In this document: positions 47,020 to 57,412 of the stretch, piece by piece
Layout: each line of letters opens with the position of its first letter
How positions within the stretch are numbered: position 1 is the stretch's first letter
NCBI RefSeq assembly: GCF_035222485.1
Contig: NC_085925.1
Coordinates: 1,984,001 to 2,048,000 of the forward strand
Source of the DNA: Podospora pseudoanserina
Taxonomy: Eukaryota; Ascomycota; Sordariomycetes; Sordariales; Podosporaceae
Direction: 5' to 3'
DNA: 64,000 nt
Position numbers and translations under genes: made by a program
The notes under the pieces: model-generated
What the model was told of the DNA's origin: nothing
Database searches by the model: none
The model's input: the letters and a program-made list of their open reading frames with translations, nothing else

Positions 47020-49535
47020 CTAATCATCAACCACCACAATGTGGCTCTGGGACTCGCCATCAGATAGCCCAGTGAGGTCGGTAAAGTCTCCCAACCCGCT
47101 GACAATGACAGACGGCCTAGCCTCCGTCATGACAACATCATCATCCACGTCGATGACACCGTGGAGGTGTTGGATGACAGAAGAATTGGTCGCCTGCTGT
47201 GGCTCGTCCACCGAGGGCCCAGGCGAGAGCCGGCTCTTCAGCTGGGTGGACATATCGCCTTGCTCGTTCTTGACAGAATCTTGAGCCTGGTCAATCTCCA
47301 CGGCATCGTCATCGCCCCCCTCACTCTCAGAGGGCATATCAATAAAGTCAATTGCCACTGGACGCTTGGCCCTGGTCCTGAAATAGACCTTCTTGCCCAA
47401 AAACATCTTGAAGAACGAGGGGATCAAGTCGTTCTTGTCCCTCTCTTCCTCAATCATTTGGCCGACCTGCTGTGGGCCAACTCGAATTCTGGGGGGCGGC
47501 GCATTGGCGATACGAATAGGGGATCTCTCGGACTTGGGCACAACCAGCTGCGTTTTCTTCGGGGGCGTCTTCTTCTTATTCTTCTTCAAAGTGGAGTGCT
47601 CGGGCTGCGCGTCTTCAGATGGCACATCATAATACGAAAGCCGTCCCTCCTCATGGGGGTCCGGGCTGACGGGCGGAGGCTTGCGGTTGGTGTAGACCTT
47701 AGTGGGGGGTTCGTCACCAACCGGCTTGTCTGGATCGAGATAACCCACGATGGAAGACTTCAAGTCACCCCAAGGACTGTCGTTCGTACCAGCCCTTCCC
47801 CGAATAGACACGTTGCTCTCTGGGTCATCATCTGCACGCCGAGACTTGCGGCCCCTCGTCCCACGGCGGTGAGGTCTCGAGGCCAAATAGTCATCATCGT
47901 CAAACTTACTGTCCATACTGCGATGCCGCTTGTGGGAGCGGGGCTCGGGTCGGTAGGAGTCTATGACGGAATCTCGGATGGTATCACTGACGACTCTCCG
48001 AGGCGCGTCACGCTCAGTTTGACCGTTGCGCGAGCCTTTCGAAGGCTTCCGCGGGCAGTCATCAATATAGTGATCTGCCTGTTTTCCACAAAAATTGCAA
48101 GTGTAGTCCTCGGGTGCTTTGACGGCATATCGCCAGTCCCCGTTCGTTGGGCAATCTTGAATAAGATGGCCTAATAGGGTTAACACTGTAATATCATGCC
48201 TGGGGGTTCATACTTACCACGCACGTTGCAACGGTTGCACACATAGTTTCCCGGTATGGTAAACTCCTTGTCACCCTTGGTAGCCGATTTGGCGTTTCCC
48301 ACGTCAACTAGGCTCTCACCGTACTCCAAAACTAGCTCAGTTTGCGCGGCCTTCTTCTTTTTCTTCTTCGTTCTGGCCAACGCCCAGTCATCACCGAGCA
48401 CCATTCGGTTGGAACCGGTAAGAAAGGAGAGATCCTTGCCTTTCTCCTTCCCCTTCTCCTTCTCCTTCCCCTTCTCCTTCTCCTTCTCCTTCTCCTTCTG
48501 CATCTGCTTCTGCTTCTCCTCCTGCTCCCACTTTTCCCACTCCTGCTCCTGCTTTTTCTTCTCTCTCTGCCTCACCAAGTCTTCCATGGCCATCGCATTT
48601 GCTCCTGATAAAAACGGCAAATCGGGGCAGAAAGGATCAAATGTGTTACTCTTGCCCTGTCTTCCTGTTCCCGTTCGAATGCAGTCAGCAGCGGGAACTA
48701 CCTTTTCAATCAGCTCTCCAGGCTCAGGAGCAGCCTCTCGAGAAAACTTCATCCTATCAGGATGCATACGGCCATACATGATCTCGGGGGCAGGAGAGGA
48801 GTGGTCCACCGAGACAGATGCAGCCCTATCCGGGTGCATATGAGCCAATGTTGGCGGCGGAGAATCATGTTTCGGAGACTCTTGTGGTGTGCTGACAAGA
48901 GCCCTTCTTCCAGGATGGATATAATCGCTCATGTCTCCTTCAAAGGCAACGGTAGAGTCATTGCGGGCCGGTGGGCCTGACAGTCTTCTATCCGGATGGG
49001 TGTAATCGTTCGTTGACTTTGAAGGGTCAGGGCCAGTAACAATCCTCAGGATTGACACCCGCCGATTGAGATGCTTGTGTTCATCCATGGGCTTGGACAA
49101 AGTGCCCGAGGGCTTTTGAATCTTTTGAGCTGTTGAAGATTTGGATGGAGCTGGGGGCAGCGATGCCGTAGTCCTGATTAGTTCCCGCAACTCCGTTTCC
49201 ACGATGTGAAGACGTCTCGCGTGGAGAGGGTGCTCTGAGACGTGGGTCTGCTCTAGCTCGACAAAACCATCAATGATGGTCTGGTCGTCAATGCGGCAGC
49301 TCTTGAGCAGCTGATACCACTCTTTGAGTTCGGATTCAGCGCTTGATGGGTTGGAAACGTCCTTGTCAATCAGGCGTTCGATAAGCCATATGACAAAGCT
49401 GTTGAGGGTACGCTGTTTGTTGACCTTGACAGGAAATTCCCGGCCGAGAGACTCAAAGAGCTTACGGGCGGAGGGACATTTGCGAAAATCACCAAGTGGC
49501 GGTTCGCTTGGGTTCTTCTTCTTACTCTTGCCCAT
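47020..49535 (-). CDS. Zinc-knuckle (CCHC) nuclear-type protein with HPDRR repeats
   Basis: Two exons on the minus strand: 49535-48218 and 48170-47020; 2469 nt, 822 aa. The 47-nt intron (GTAAGT donor) splits a CCHC knuckle, restoring YVCNRCNVRGHLIQDCPT (C-x2-C-x4-H-x4-C). A second knuckle-like YTCNFCGKQADHYIDDCPRK follows 24 residues on. Start taken at ATG 49535 (MGKSKKKNPSEPPLGDFR); the in-frame upstream stretch is leader-like. A helical N-terminal region (ARKLFESLGREFPVKVNKQR to HIVETELREL, ~20-120) is followed by five spaced HPDRR-type motifs (~150-260), a Lys/Glu-rich stretch (KEKEKEKGKEKEKGK), the knuckles (~435-475), then an Arg/Asp-rich tail. RNA binding, as in other CCHC proteins such as Mpe1/Air-type processing factors, is a guess; orthology was not recognised. 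Confidence 0.8.
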
Positions 49536-50301
49536 TCTTTCCAAACAGGAGACACGGGCTCCTTGAGCAAGTAGACCGGCAGGCTTCCGCAATGTGGCAG
49601 CCTTAAGGCCGGGAACAAACGGCCCTCTGCGAGTTTCCTGTAACCGTGCAAGAGGATGGGTCAGTTTCAGTATTTGCACATGTGTTCGTGAATTTGCCCT
49701 GAAAAGTACCTCTCGAAAGGACCAGAATATTGTCGGCCAGGGGCTGTGAGTAATTGCAATGGATCGCAAGCCCCTGGAGAAGAGTTGACCAGGTGCTACG
49801 ATCGAGCCGAGATCAGAAAACCAATAAAACCAAGCTGCGACCCGTCCAGCAGATTGGTTTGTTTGACAGTTCTTGGTCGAGACAAAAGAAGCTGGGTACC
49901 TAAAGAGCGGTTTTGGTTGATCAGTACTCACGCAAGTAGCCGAAGAAAAGATGGGTGGAAGATGTTGATTTGAAGGAAACCATCAGTGGTGCAGATGGAA
50001 GCATTTGACAAGTCTCGTTCCTGTGACGTGTTTTGTGTTGAATTTCCCAGAAAATAAGGCAGGAGCGAAGGGCTACTGTTGTGTGCATCCCGTTACAAAC
50101 GGAAGGAGCAGCTCAAGGTCACATCTAACGCAATTATCACAGCACCTGGATGCTCCATAGGTAATTATCCTACCTGAAGGGTGTTGTTCTCTGTCAAAAA
50201 AAATTACATGATAGGAATGAGCAACAGATATCCCAAAACCAACCCGCCAAGCTCCCGAGCCCAAGGAAGTAGCAGTATACAAATGAAAAGGGGGCTAGAA
50301 A
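49536..50301. other. Spacer between zinc-knuckle gene leader and IST1 3' end
   Basis: Both genes run on the minus strand. 49536-49930 is the probable leader and promoter of the zinc-knuckle gene, open in frame but not protein-like; an unspliced or spliced 5' UTR is possible. The rest is the IST1 3' flank. Confidence 0.55.
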
Positions 50302-51286
50302 TCACCTCTTCAGCTGTGCAAACCTCTTTGCAAGCTCATCCAGATCTGGAACCCCATCCCCTTTCTGCTCCGAAGGCTTTCTCGTCACAGCAGCCGGCTT
50401 CTTGGTTGGTGTTGTCAACTCCTGTCTGTTGAGAGTGACTTTGGGGTGGATGTTATCAGTGGAAGCACTAGGAGGATTGACATGAAGCGGGCTAGCCGGC
50501 CCAAAAGATTTTGGGGGTGTAGCTTTGCTCAGGTCTTCCTGTGCCTTGAGCTCAGCAGCAGCTTCCTCATCCACACCAACCAGCGGTTCCTCCAACACTC
50601 TTTGTGCCTGGCCTCCACTTGGGTTCTCATCATCATCATCATCATCCATAAAGTCAGGAGGATCCCCCAGCTCCTTATTCTTCCCTTTTGGCCAGTCAAC
50701 GCCGTATGCCCGCGCAATCTCCTCAAGGTAGCCCTGCACCAGCTCGTCTTTTGGTGGTGTGACGCTCAGCTTCTTGACCACCCCTTCGCTTACTTTCCTG
50801 TCGCTGTTTTCTGTAGCCTGTAGCACAAATTCTTTCCCAAACTTCTCGGCCAACAACGTCCTCACTGTTTGGAGCTCTTTTATTTCTGTCTTGGGAGCGG
50901 CGTAGATGATGGACTTGACAGCCTCTTCAAGGCCGGGATCGCATGTTGGTGATGCCTCTAGCAAGCCAGCGCGGGCTAGTAGAAGCTCGCAGTAGAGTTC
51001 TAGGATTTCGTGGAGCTCGGTAATGATGTCGGATCTGATGATGTTCTCGACGCGGATTCGGGCCGAATCAACCTTGTTCTGCTCGAGGAGCTGGGCCATG
51101 GCTCTGCGCTGGGTCTTTGCAAGGGCCTCGTCACGCTTTTGAACCATACGAAGGCGGGCTATGGCTAGTTTGAGCTGGACTTTGATTTTGGTCTGGTGGT
51201 GACCTGTTAGATACTCTTTTTACTTGCGATGTAAGGTGACAAGGAAGGAGCCATACCACAAGGACCGGTGATGTTGGAGGAGGCAT
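50302..51286 (-). CDS. ist1: Ist1, ESCRT-III-associated protein
   Basis: Two exons on the minus strand: 51286-51257 and 51192-50302; 921 nt, 306 aa. The first exon encodes only MPPPTSPVLV; the 64-nt intron (GTATGG to CAG, with CTAAC) joins it to TKIKVQLKLAIARLRMVQKR. Residues ~10-185 form the Ist1 helical core (EALAKTQRRAMAQLLEQNKV, ENIIRSDIITELHEILELYC, EAVKSIIYAAPKTEIKELQT, GVVKKLSVTPP). A disordered linker with an Asp run follows. The C-terminal DLDELAKRFAQLKR matches a MIM1 motif, which binds the MIT domain of the Vps4 ATPase. Ist1 tunes ESCRT-III disassembly at endosomes during multivesicular-body sorting. The identification is firm. Confidence 0.95.
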
Positions 51287-52013
51287 TTCGGTATCTGGAC
51301 TGGCTCAGTGTCCACGGGAAGGGTAGGAAACAGGAGATCTTGGAGTAGGCGAGAACTGGGTGATGTCTGATATCAATGAACAAGGCTCCAGGCTCCAGTA
51401 TTCTGAATAGGGAGAGGTTGCGAATGTGCAAGGCGGGATGCGGCTGAGAGCTTGGTTGCTGATGGTGGGGTTGGAAGTGCGTTGCATGCGGGGTAGCACG
51501 CTAATCAGCCGTTAACAGTTTGCGACAGGGTCTTGGCTGTCGTCGTTGTGGAGTCAATCTCCATACATGTCCATCTTGACAGCAGTTGGCTCGTGCGTTC
51601 TTCAACCTCTTGTCTTGAGACGTAGGTAGAGAGCAGCTTGACCAGTGCCTCATGGGGTGTGAGAGGAATCAAAGCATGTAAAAATAAAGACAATTTAAAC
51701 AGCTTTCTTTCAATAGCAACTTTCAATCTAAACAGATAATTGAGCTCCTGAAGCTCACAGTCACGTGGGATATGTGGTCCGTGCCAGATATCAACGGACT
51801 TGTTGGAGCCTCGCGCTTGGCAACTTATTCCGCCAGTCAACACCTGTCCAGCATTCACAGCAACATATCTATTTCTTGTTTAATATCACGGTAGACCTTC
51901 ATCGCTTCCAAATTCTCTACACCGTAGCCATAATTACCTCTCGTTGGAAACAGCTCTTTTGGAAGACATCAACAACCATTCAGCACCGTTAATCCATCCT
52001 TCAAACCATCAAA
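51287..52013. promoter_or_regulatory. Divergent promoter, IST1 / SPT3
   Basis: 727 bp between the two start codons. The last ~120 bp before SPT3 are a C/A-rich leader. No strong motif seen. Confidence 0.55.
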
Positions 52014-52508
52014 ATGGCGGACAAAGATAAACAGTACAAGTATCGTCAAGAGATACAGCAGGTTAGTTATGACTCTCTTTTTTGTTTGCTAGGTTGTAAG
52101 ACAAGTTGGGAAGTGGATGGAATGGACTGGGTGGGAAATGGATTGATGGAGAAAGGACATCATGTGGGATTGAGCATCGATTCAGGGACAAGAGCTGGAT
52201 GCAGCAAGACGGCCTGACAGAGGGGATAGCCGGGCAGGGAATACATAAAGCCAGATGATGTGACAAGTCACATTTGAAGGGGATAAAGAGGTGGTACTCT
52301 GTCAACAGCGCGGTGAGAAATCTATTGGGAATGGGTATCTTATGACTTGGAAGATCTCTTGACTTTGGAGGGGTCTGTGGGGGGATGTCAGGAAAACTGG
52401 TGCTGGCCCCAACAGCTTTCATGTCTCTCACAGTGAAAGTCATCATGGGGGTGAAAACAGCTATACCGGTATTGCTCCCGGGCAGCGGCGGCGACGACAT
52501 TCTGGGCC

Positions 52509-52540
<32 letters not shown>

Positions 52541-55193
52541 ACTACATAAGTCCCCCATGTTTTGTTCTACTCACACAATGACGCTTCCCTCAACCACTTT
52601 TCGACACGAGACCCAGAAGAAAAGACATCGAGCTTGTCATAATGATCAACACTTCTCCCTCCAAACAGTCTGGTAAAAAGGGGCAGTCAGGTTGCCCACC
52701 CATGACGGAGCTGCCGCCCGCTCACCCTCCTTTGCCAACGCCAGGAAACTCGCGACTATCTCCCCTGAACGTTCGACCTGGATGGAGAGCATCCGCTCCT
52801 GAGCGCCCTTCTCGCCGGGCAGCACCGCCTGCGAACCCAACACACGGTCCCACCGTGAGCAAGATTCTTGCTCCCTCTTGGACCAATTTACAGGCAGAGC
52901 AGCCACAGCAAGAGGTGCGGCTACAAAAGACAGAAGAGGCACTGCTGTTTGAGAAGAAAGACCAGCTTCTTTGCCGGATCGAGCAGCTTGAGATTGAAAT
53001 TGAACAGTGAACTGCCAACCTCGCCAAAGTTGAAATCTCAAGAGTCGCAGCCACAGACCATTTCTCAAGAGAACCCATCGGAGTTAGTGCCAGAGCTGTC
53101 TTCCTTGCAGCCAGAGCTGAGAACTCAAGAGAGATCACCTGCACCAGAGTCGCAGCCCGCAGCCATTTCTGCGACTTTTCAGGAGCAACCATCAGAGTCG
53201 AAACCTCAAGACACACCACCACACTCTGATTTGCAGCAAACAGTCAAGGAACTCGAGATCTCGAAACAAGAATTGCCAGTCTCACAGCCGGAGTCGACAC
53301 TCCAAGAAATCTTGCTGCATCCTGTGCCAGAGTCGCAGCTGTCACCACAGGCACAAGGGGCGCAGCCAGAGGTCATGCCACGACAGATGCTGCCCAAAGA
53401 AACCCCAGAGTTATATACAGCCCATCAACTTCAACCAGTGCCGCCTCGTCAAGTACCCGAGGTGCAGCCACAGCTTGAGAAGCAGCCTGAGCCTGAAAGG
53501 CAACCCGAGCCAGAGCCGCAGCAGTTGCGAGCCATTCCGATGCTTCAGTCAGAGCAACCTCGTGATTTTGCCCCCCATCGAGGAAATGAGCAGGTCCAGC
53601 AGCAGAATGATGGCCAGTTCATGAAGGGGGCGACCCCCCCGACTCGACAGCAACAGGAAGATGACACCCCCATGTACTTTCAAGCCTCCCTTCACGAGCT
53701 CTATCCCGTCAGGCTCGTCAATCCGCGGTGCGCCAAATTCAAGAAAGTGTTTCAGAGGCCACACTTCTTCACCCCGTCCCCGAGTTATGCAATCGGATAC
53801 ACTCCTGTGCCGCCACCGCAGCCCGGAGCTGCTACTGGTAGTACTACTGTCGATGACTCCGCGCCCCCTGTCATTGACGTCCCGCGCTCTGCAGTCAAAG
53901 AAGCCATTGCCAGTCGTAACGACGTCTTCAAGGGAAACCCCGCGCTGTTTGACGAGGTCATGATGAATGGCCAACCACTTGACCTTAGTGGCTACGACCT
54001 TGAGCAGAATGAGGAAGGCACTGCCAATTTGATCCCGCTTAACCTTGACCCGGCTGCGTTTATGCTCAAGGATTTCCTCACTCGGCCTGATCCGATGGAA
54101 ACGGGGAAGGGGAAAGAAGGGGGGACTGGACGGGAGGGGGAGAGGGAGGAGGTTGCTTTTGAGGTCGAAATTGATCCCAGCGACTGGATTGCTGACATTG
54201 TTACCAAGATGATGTACGTCTCTGGTGAGACGGGCGAGCCATCGGCCGAGACGACGGGGATTATCGAGGATATCGTGAGGCAGCAGGTTATTGAGATTGT
54301 GAGTTTGTGTCCATTCAATGTTTCTCCCGTCCGAACTAACCACCGTCCCAGCTCCGCAACTGCACCGAACTCGCCGCCCGCCGCGGCGCCCGCGCGATCA
54401 CTATTAATGACCTGATTTTCCAAATCCGTGATGACGCCCCAAAGGTTTCCCGTCTGCGGACATTCCTCTCCTGGAAAGACGTCCGCAAAAACGTCAAGGA
54501 TTCCGACGACAAGGGAGGAGAGGGTGATCTTGGTGCGGGTGAAGACCCCGTCGGTGGTGTAGTTCCCGGCGGGCCAGTCGACGACACGGCCAAAAAGAAC
54601 AAGAAAGCCAAAGTCGGCCTCCCCTGGGAACCATCGTCTTATTTCGCCGTCGAAGTCCCAGAGAGAGAAGACGAAGAAGACGAGGAGGAAGAGGAAATGA
54701 ACCACATCACCCTCCAGCGCCTCCGCAAGGCAGACGAGCGGACCAAGGCCATGACGCGAGAGGAATACGTCACCTGGTCTGAGTTTCGCCAAGCATCGTT
54801 TACGTACCGCAAAGGAAAGAGATTTAGGGAATGGGCGGGTTTCGGGATCGTGACGGATAGCAAGCCGAGTGATGATATTGTGGATATCTTGGGGTTTTTG
54901 ACGTTTGAGATGGTGCAGACGCTGACGGAGGAGGCGTTGAAGATCAAGGAGAATGAGGACCAGCATAGGGAGAGGACGGGAGGGGGGGAGCAGGCGGCGG
55001 GGAATGCGGCGAAGAAGAGGAAGATGGGGGGTTGGGTGGGGGGTTGTTTGATCCGCCTAGTGAGGGGAGGACGCCAGTTGAGCCGAGGCATATTCAGGAG
55101 GCTTTTAGGAGGCTGCAGGGACGGAGTAAGAAGAGTAGGGCTATGTTGAACGGGACGAGGATTCAGCAGAGGACGAATTTGAGGTTATTTTAG
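52014..55193 (+). CDS. spt3: SAGA subunit Spt3 (histone-fold), with ~2.15-kb first intron and 3' frame break
   Basis: Exon 1 (52014-52061) encodes [16 protein letters not shown]. The matching continuation [20 protein letters not shown] is exon 2 (54209-54298), so intron 1 is 52062-54208: GTTAGT donor, TGCTGACA branch about 16 nt before a CCAAG acceptor. Intron 2 (54299-54351, GTGAGT, CTAAC, CAG) leads to [40 protein letters not shown] and [10 protein letters not shown], the Spt3 paired histone fold. Spt3 delivers TBP to promoters within SAGA. After KKRKM the frame as read ends at TGA 55147-55149. The expected C-terminus ([20 protein letters not shown] to NLRLF, TAG at 55193) is in the other frame: either one G is missing from a G6 run (55026-55031 or 55038-55043), or a 47-nt intron 55031-55077 is removed. 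The protein is 311 aa as read, 326 with one restored base, 310 with the intron. Confidence 0.85.
52642..54208 (+). CDS. Unknown Pro/Gln/Glu-rich ORF nested in SPT3 intron 1
   Basis: ATG at 52642 opens a 122-codon frame: basic/Pro-rich start, then a short coiled-coil ([29 protein letters not shown]) to a stop at 53010. A second frame, overlapping from 52868 and offset by one base, continues as [13 protein letters not shown], through Gln/Pro/Glu-rich repeats ([14 protein letters not shown]), then a less repetitive ~220-residue part ([66 protein letters not shown]). It runs without a stop straight into SPT3 exon 2 in the Spt3 frame. The natural joining point is a single-base slip near 53003, so this could be one disrupted gene. 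No family recognised. Alternatives: an N-terminally extended Spt3 isoform from an internal promoter, or a gene copy inserted in the intron. Confidence 0.4.
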
Positions 55194-57412
55194 GGGGAGG
55201 ATGGGGGTGTTTTTGTGGGCTTTGGACGATACGGGAGAGGAAATCCTTGCGTTCTGGTTTCCGCGGTGTCGTCTCTGTGACTTGAAGGGGGGTTAATGGA
55301 AGATTGGATGGGTTGGACAGCGGAGGAAATTCTTGTGTTTTGGTATCCCTGCCACCTAATAATGGAAGATGGGGGAGGTAGGATGAGGTATGGAGGTTTT
55401 CGTTGTAGCGTTACGTTGGGGGGTTTTGTACTTTTCACTATTTTATATGGAGTTTGGGGCATGGATAGAGTTTAGGGGAATGTTTCTGGGTTGATAATAC
55501 CCTTGTTGTCTTGTTTACAAGACGTAGTTAGATGATTAAATAGATGCATTATCTTTATAAACTTTCTCGTGCTATGCTGAGGTAGATATGAGATGGCTAT
55601 GTTTAGATATTGGGAGGGTGTTATAGTGAATTTCGTCCGAGCTTGAGTTTTAAGATTGTCGTTTGCAAGCGCTGCTGTATGGAAACTCCTGAGGGCCTCT
55701 TATTCTCCTCAGCCATCTACTCTATTGCAAACCCTCTTCAGGCCTCTGCCAGCTTTGCCAGCTCACCGGCTCTATCCTCCATGCCCGCTCTGCCTTCAAG
55801 CATCACACCGTGCCGTTGCAGACAACGACCAGCATCCAATCAAGGGCAGCGAGCTCGGTACTCCTCTGGAGAAGTAACTGGCACAGTACAGATCCACGAG
55901 GATCGCTCGCTCGCAGGTGGTACAAGATAAGCTCACGGCTTGTTACGACCAGGCCAGGAAACCATTTCTCTCACGCCGGCCCGTTCGCTCGCGAGCGCTG
56001 CCAGGCGTCCCATCAATATGTCCGGTTCACCTAATTACTATATGTAGCAGATCCGCGGGAAGCCAACAGCCATGTACTATAAAAAACCGCCACGCACGAT
56101 CTCACAAGAGACAACCCGCAAAGATTGCCTGACCGGGTCTGGTCCAAGGAGTCACGAGATTGCACCACGGCTGCAATACCTCTGGACCAGGCGCCTTCTC
56201 GTTCGCGAACGCTGCTGACTTGAGGTGTCGCGAGCTTACTTTTTATATCCGTACAGGATCTTCCCATAGAAATATGGGAGTCCGCAGGAATATTACGACA
56301 GCCCTCGAACCGGCGTCAACTGGCCCCTAAAATATCATCCCAATCAAACCGTACCTACCAGTGCCAGCGCAAGTACAGCCCCCATCACATCACGCTGATG
56401 ACCGGCGGCTCTCTGGTGGCGCTTCGAGGCGGAGTGTCCACCTGAAAGACGAGAAACAAACTCAACAGCAACGAGTACATTGAAGGACAGGTTTGGGATC
56501 CCGGGTCCGGACGTATTACCGTGGTAAGCCACCAGAGACAGCGTTGAACTCCCTGGCAGTCTTTCTATAATTCGCCGTGACTAGATGTGTGTGGGTGTGC
56601 AGGAGGAGGTATATGAGTTTTGCAATAGAGATGTGAGAGGACTGCCCACCTACCTTTGGTCAGCTGCAACGCCACATCCTCATCAGAGCTTTTGGCCTTG
56701 AGACATATCATCTTCCTAATTCCTCTTGGCCAGTCCCCCTTTTGCAAATCTAGATAGGTGGTTATCTACCAAACTTTCGGTAAGAGTTGTCTAGGTTCTT
56801 GATCAAGACTTGTCCTAGCTTGAACAAAATGTCTCCTAGTTGGCCCTATAGACTTCCCCCATTCCAATTCCAGTAATAACCCGCCCATTTCCCCCTAATC
56901 TAAAAGCTCAAAATTCCACCCCCAAGTCTAACTCGTATTTACCCCAGCCCTAGATCCCTCCAACCCTCCCCAGCCTAGTCCACACAACTTCCAATCTTCC
57001 AACTATAACTGTCCAGATCAATAATCCCCTCTAACAACCCACACGACTTCCCTTCCTTATCACTATCAACTATTAGACCAACCGAGACAAATGGATAGCC
57101 ACAAACTCAGTATACCCCCCAACCTTAGGTTAATCCCATCTTCCGCCTCACCGTAACCTATTGGACGGTGTTGCTGTTGATTTATTTCGAGTCTTGGGGG
57201 CATTTTGATGGTTTTGTCACGGTGACATGGCAAGTTGGGTTGCTTTCATAGGGATTTCCGGAGGATTTCTGTTGAATCTGAAAATGCTTTCCATGGCTGT
57301 AAACATACACAAAATACATGCCTGTTTAGATTTGTTCTCAATAATACAACATACGTTACCATCTATTTTCCTCAGTAAGCCCTTACACCCTTATCCAGTC
57401 CAGACCCTTCCA
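55194..57412. other. 2.2-kb convergent interval, SPT3 / PMS1, possible relic DNA
   Basis: There is no supported gene. 55600-56300 contains palindromic GC motifs (CGTTCGCTCGCGAGCG at about 55978) and a loosely repeated block. 56750-57130 is TA/CTA-rich, unlike other spacers, and could be degraded repeat sequence. Frames at the right edge belong to the PMS1 3' end. Confidence 0.45.

Noticed and set aside
47161-48174. 337-codon plus-strand frame over the zinc-knuckle gene
   Set aside because: Antisense shadow of coding sequence with typical Arg/Leu/Gly-rich composition.
53549-54966. Minus-strand frames of 264 and 324 codons across SPT3 and its intron
   Set aside because: Antisense of the Spt3 histone-fold exon and nested frame; no recognisable product.
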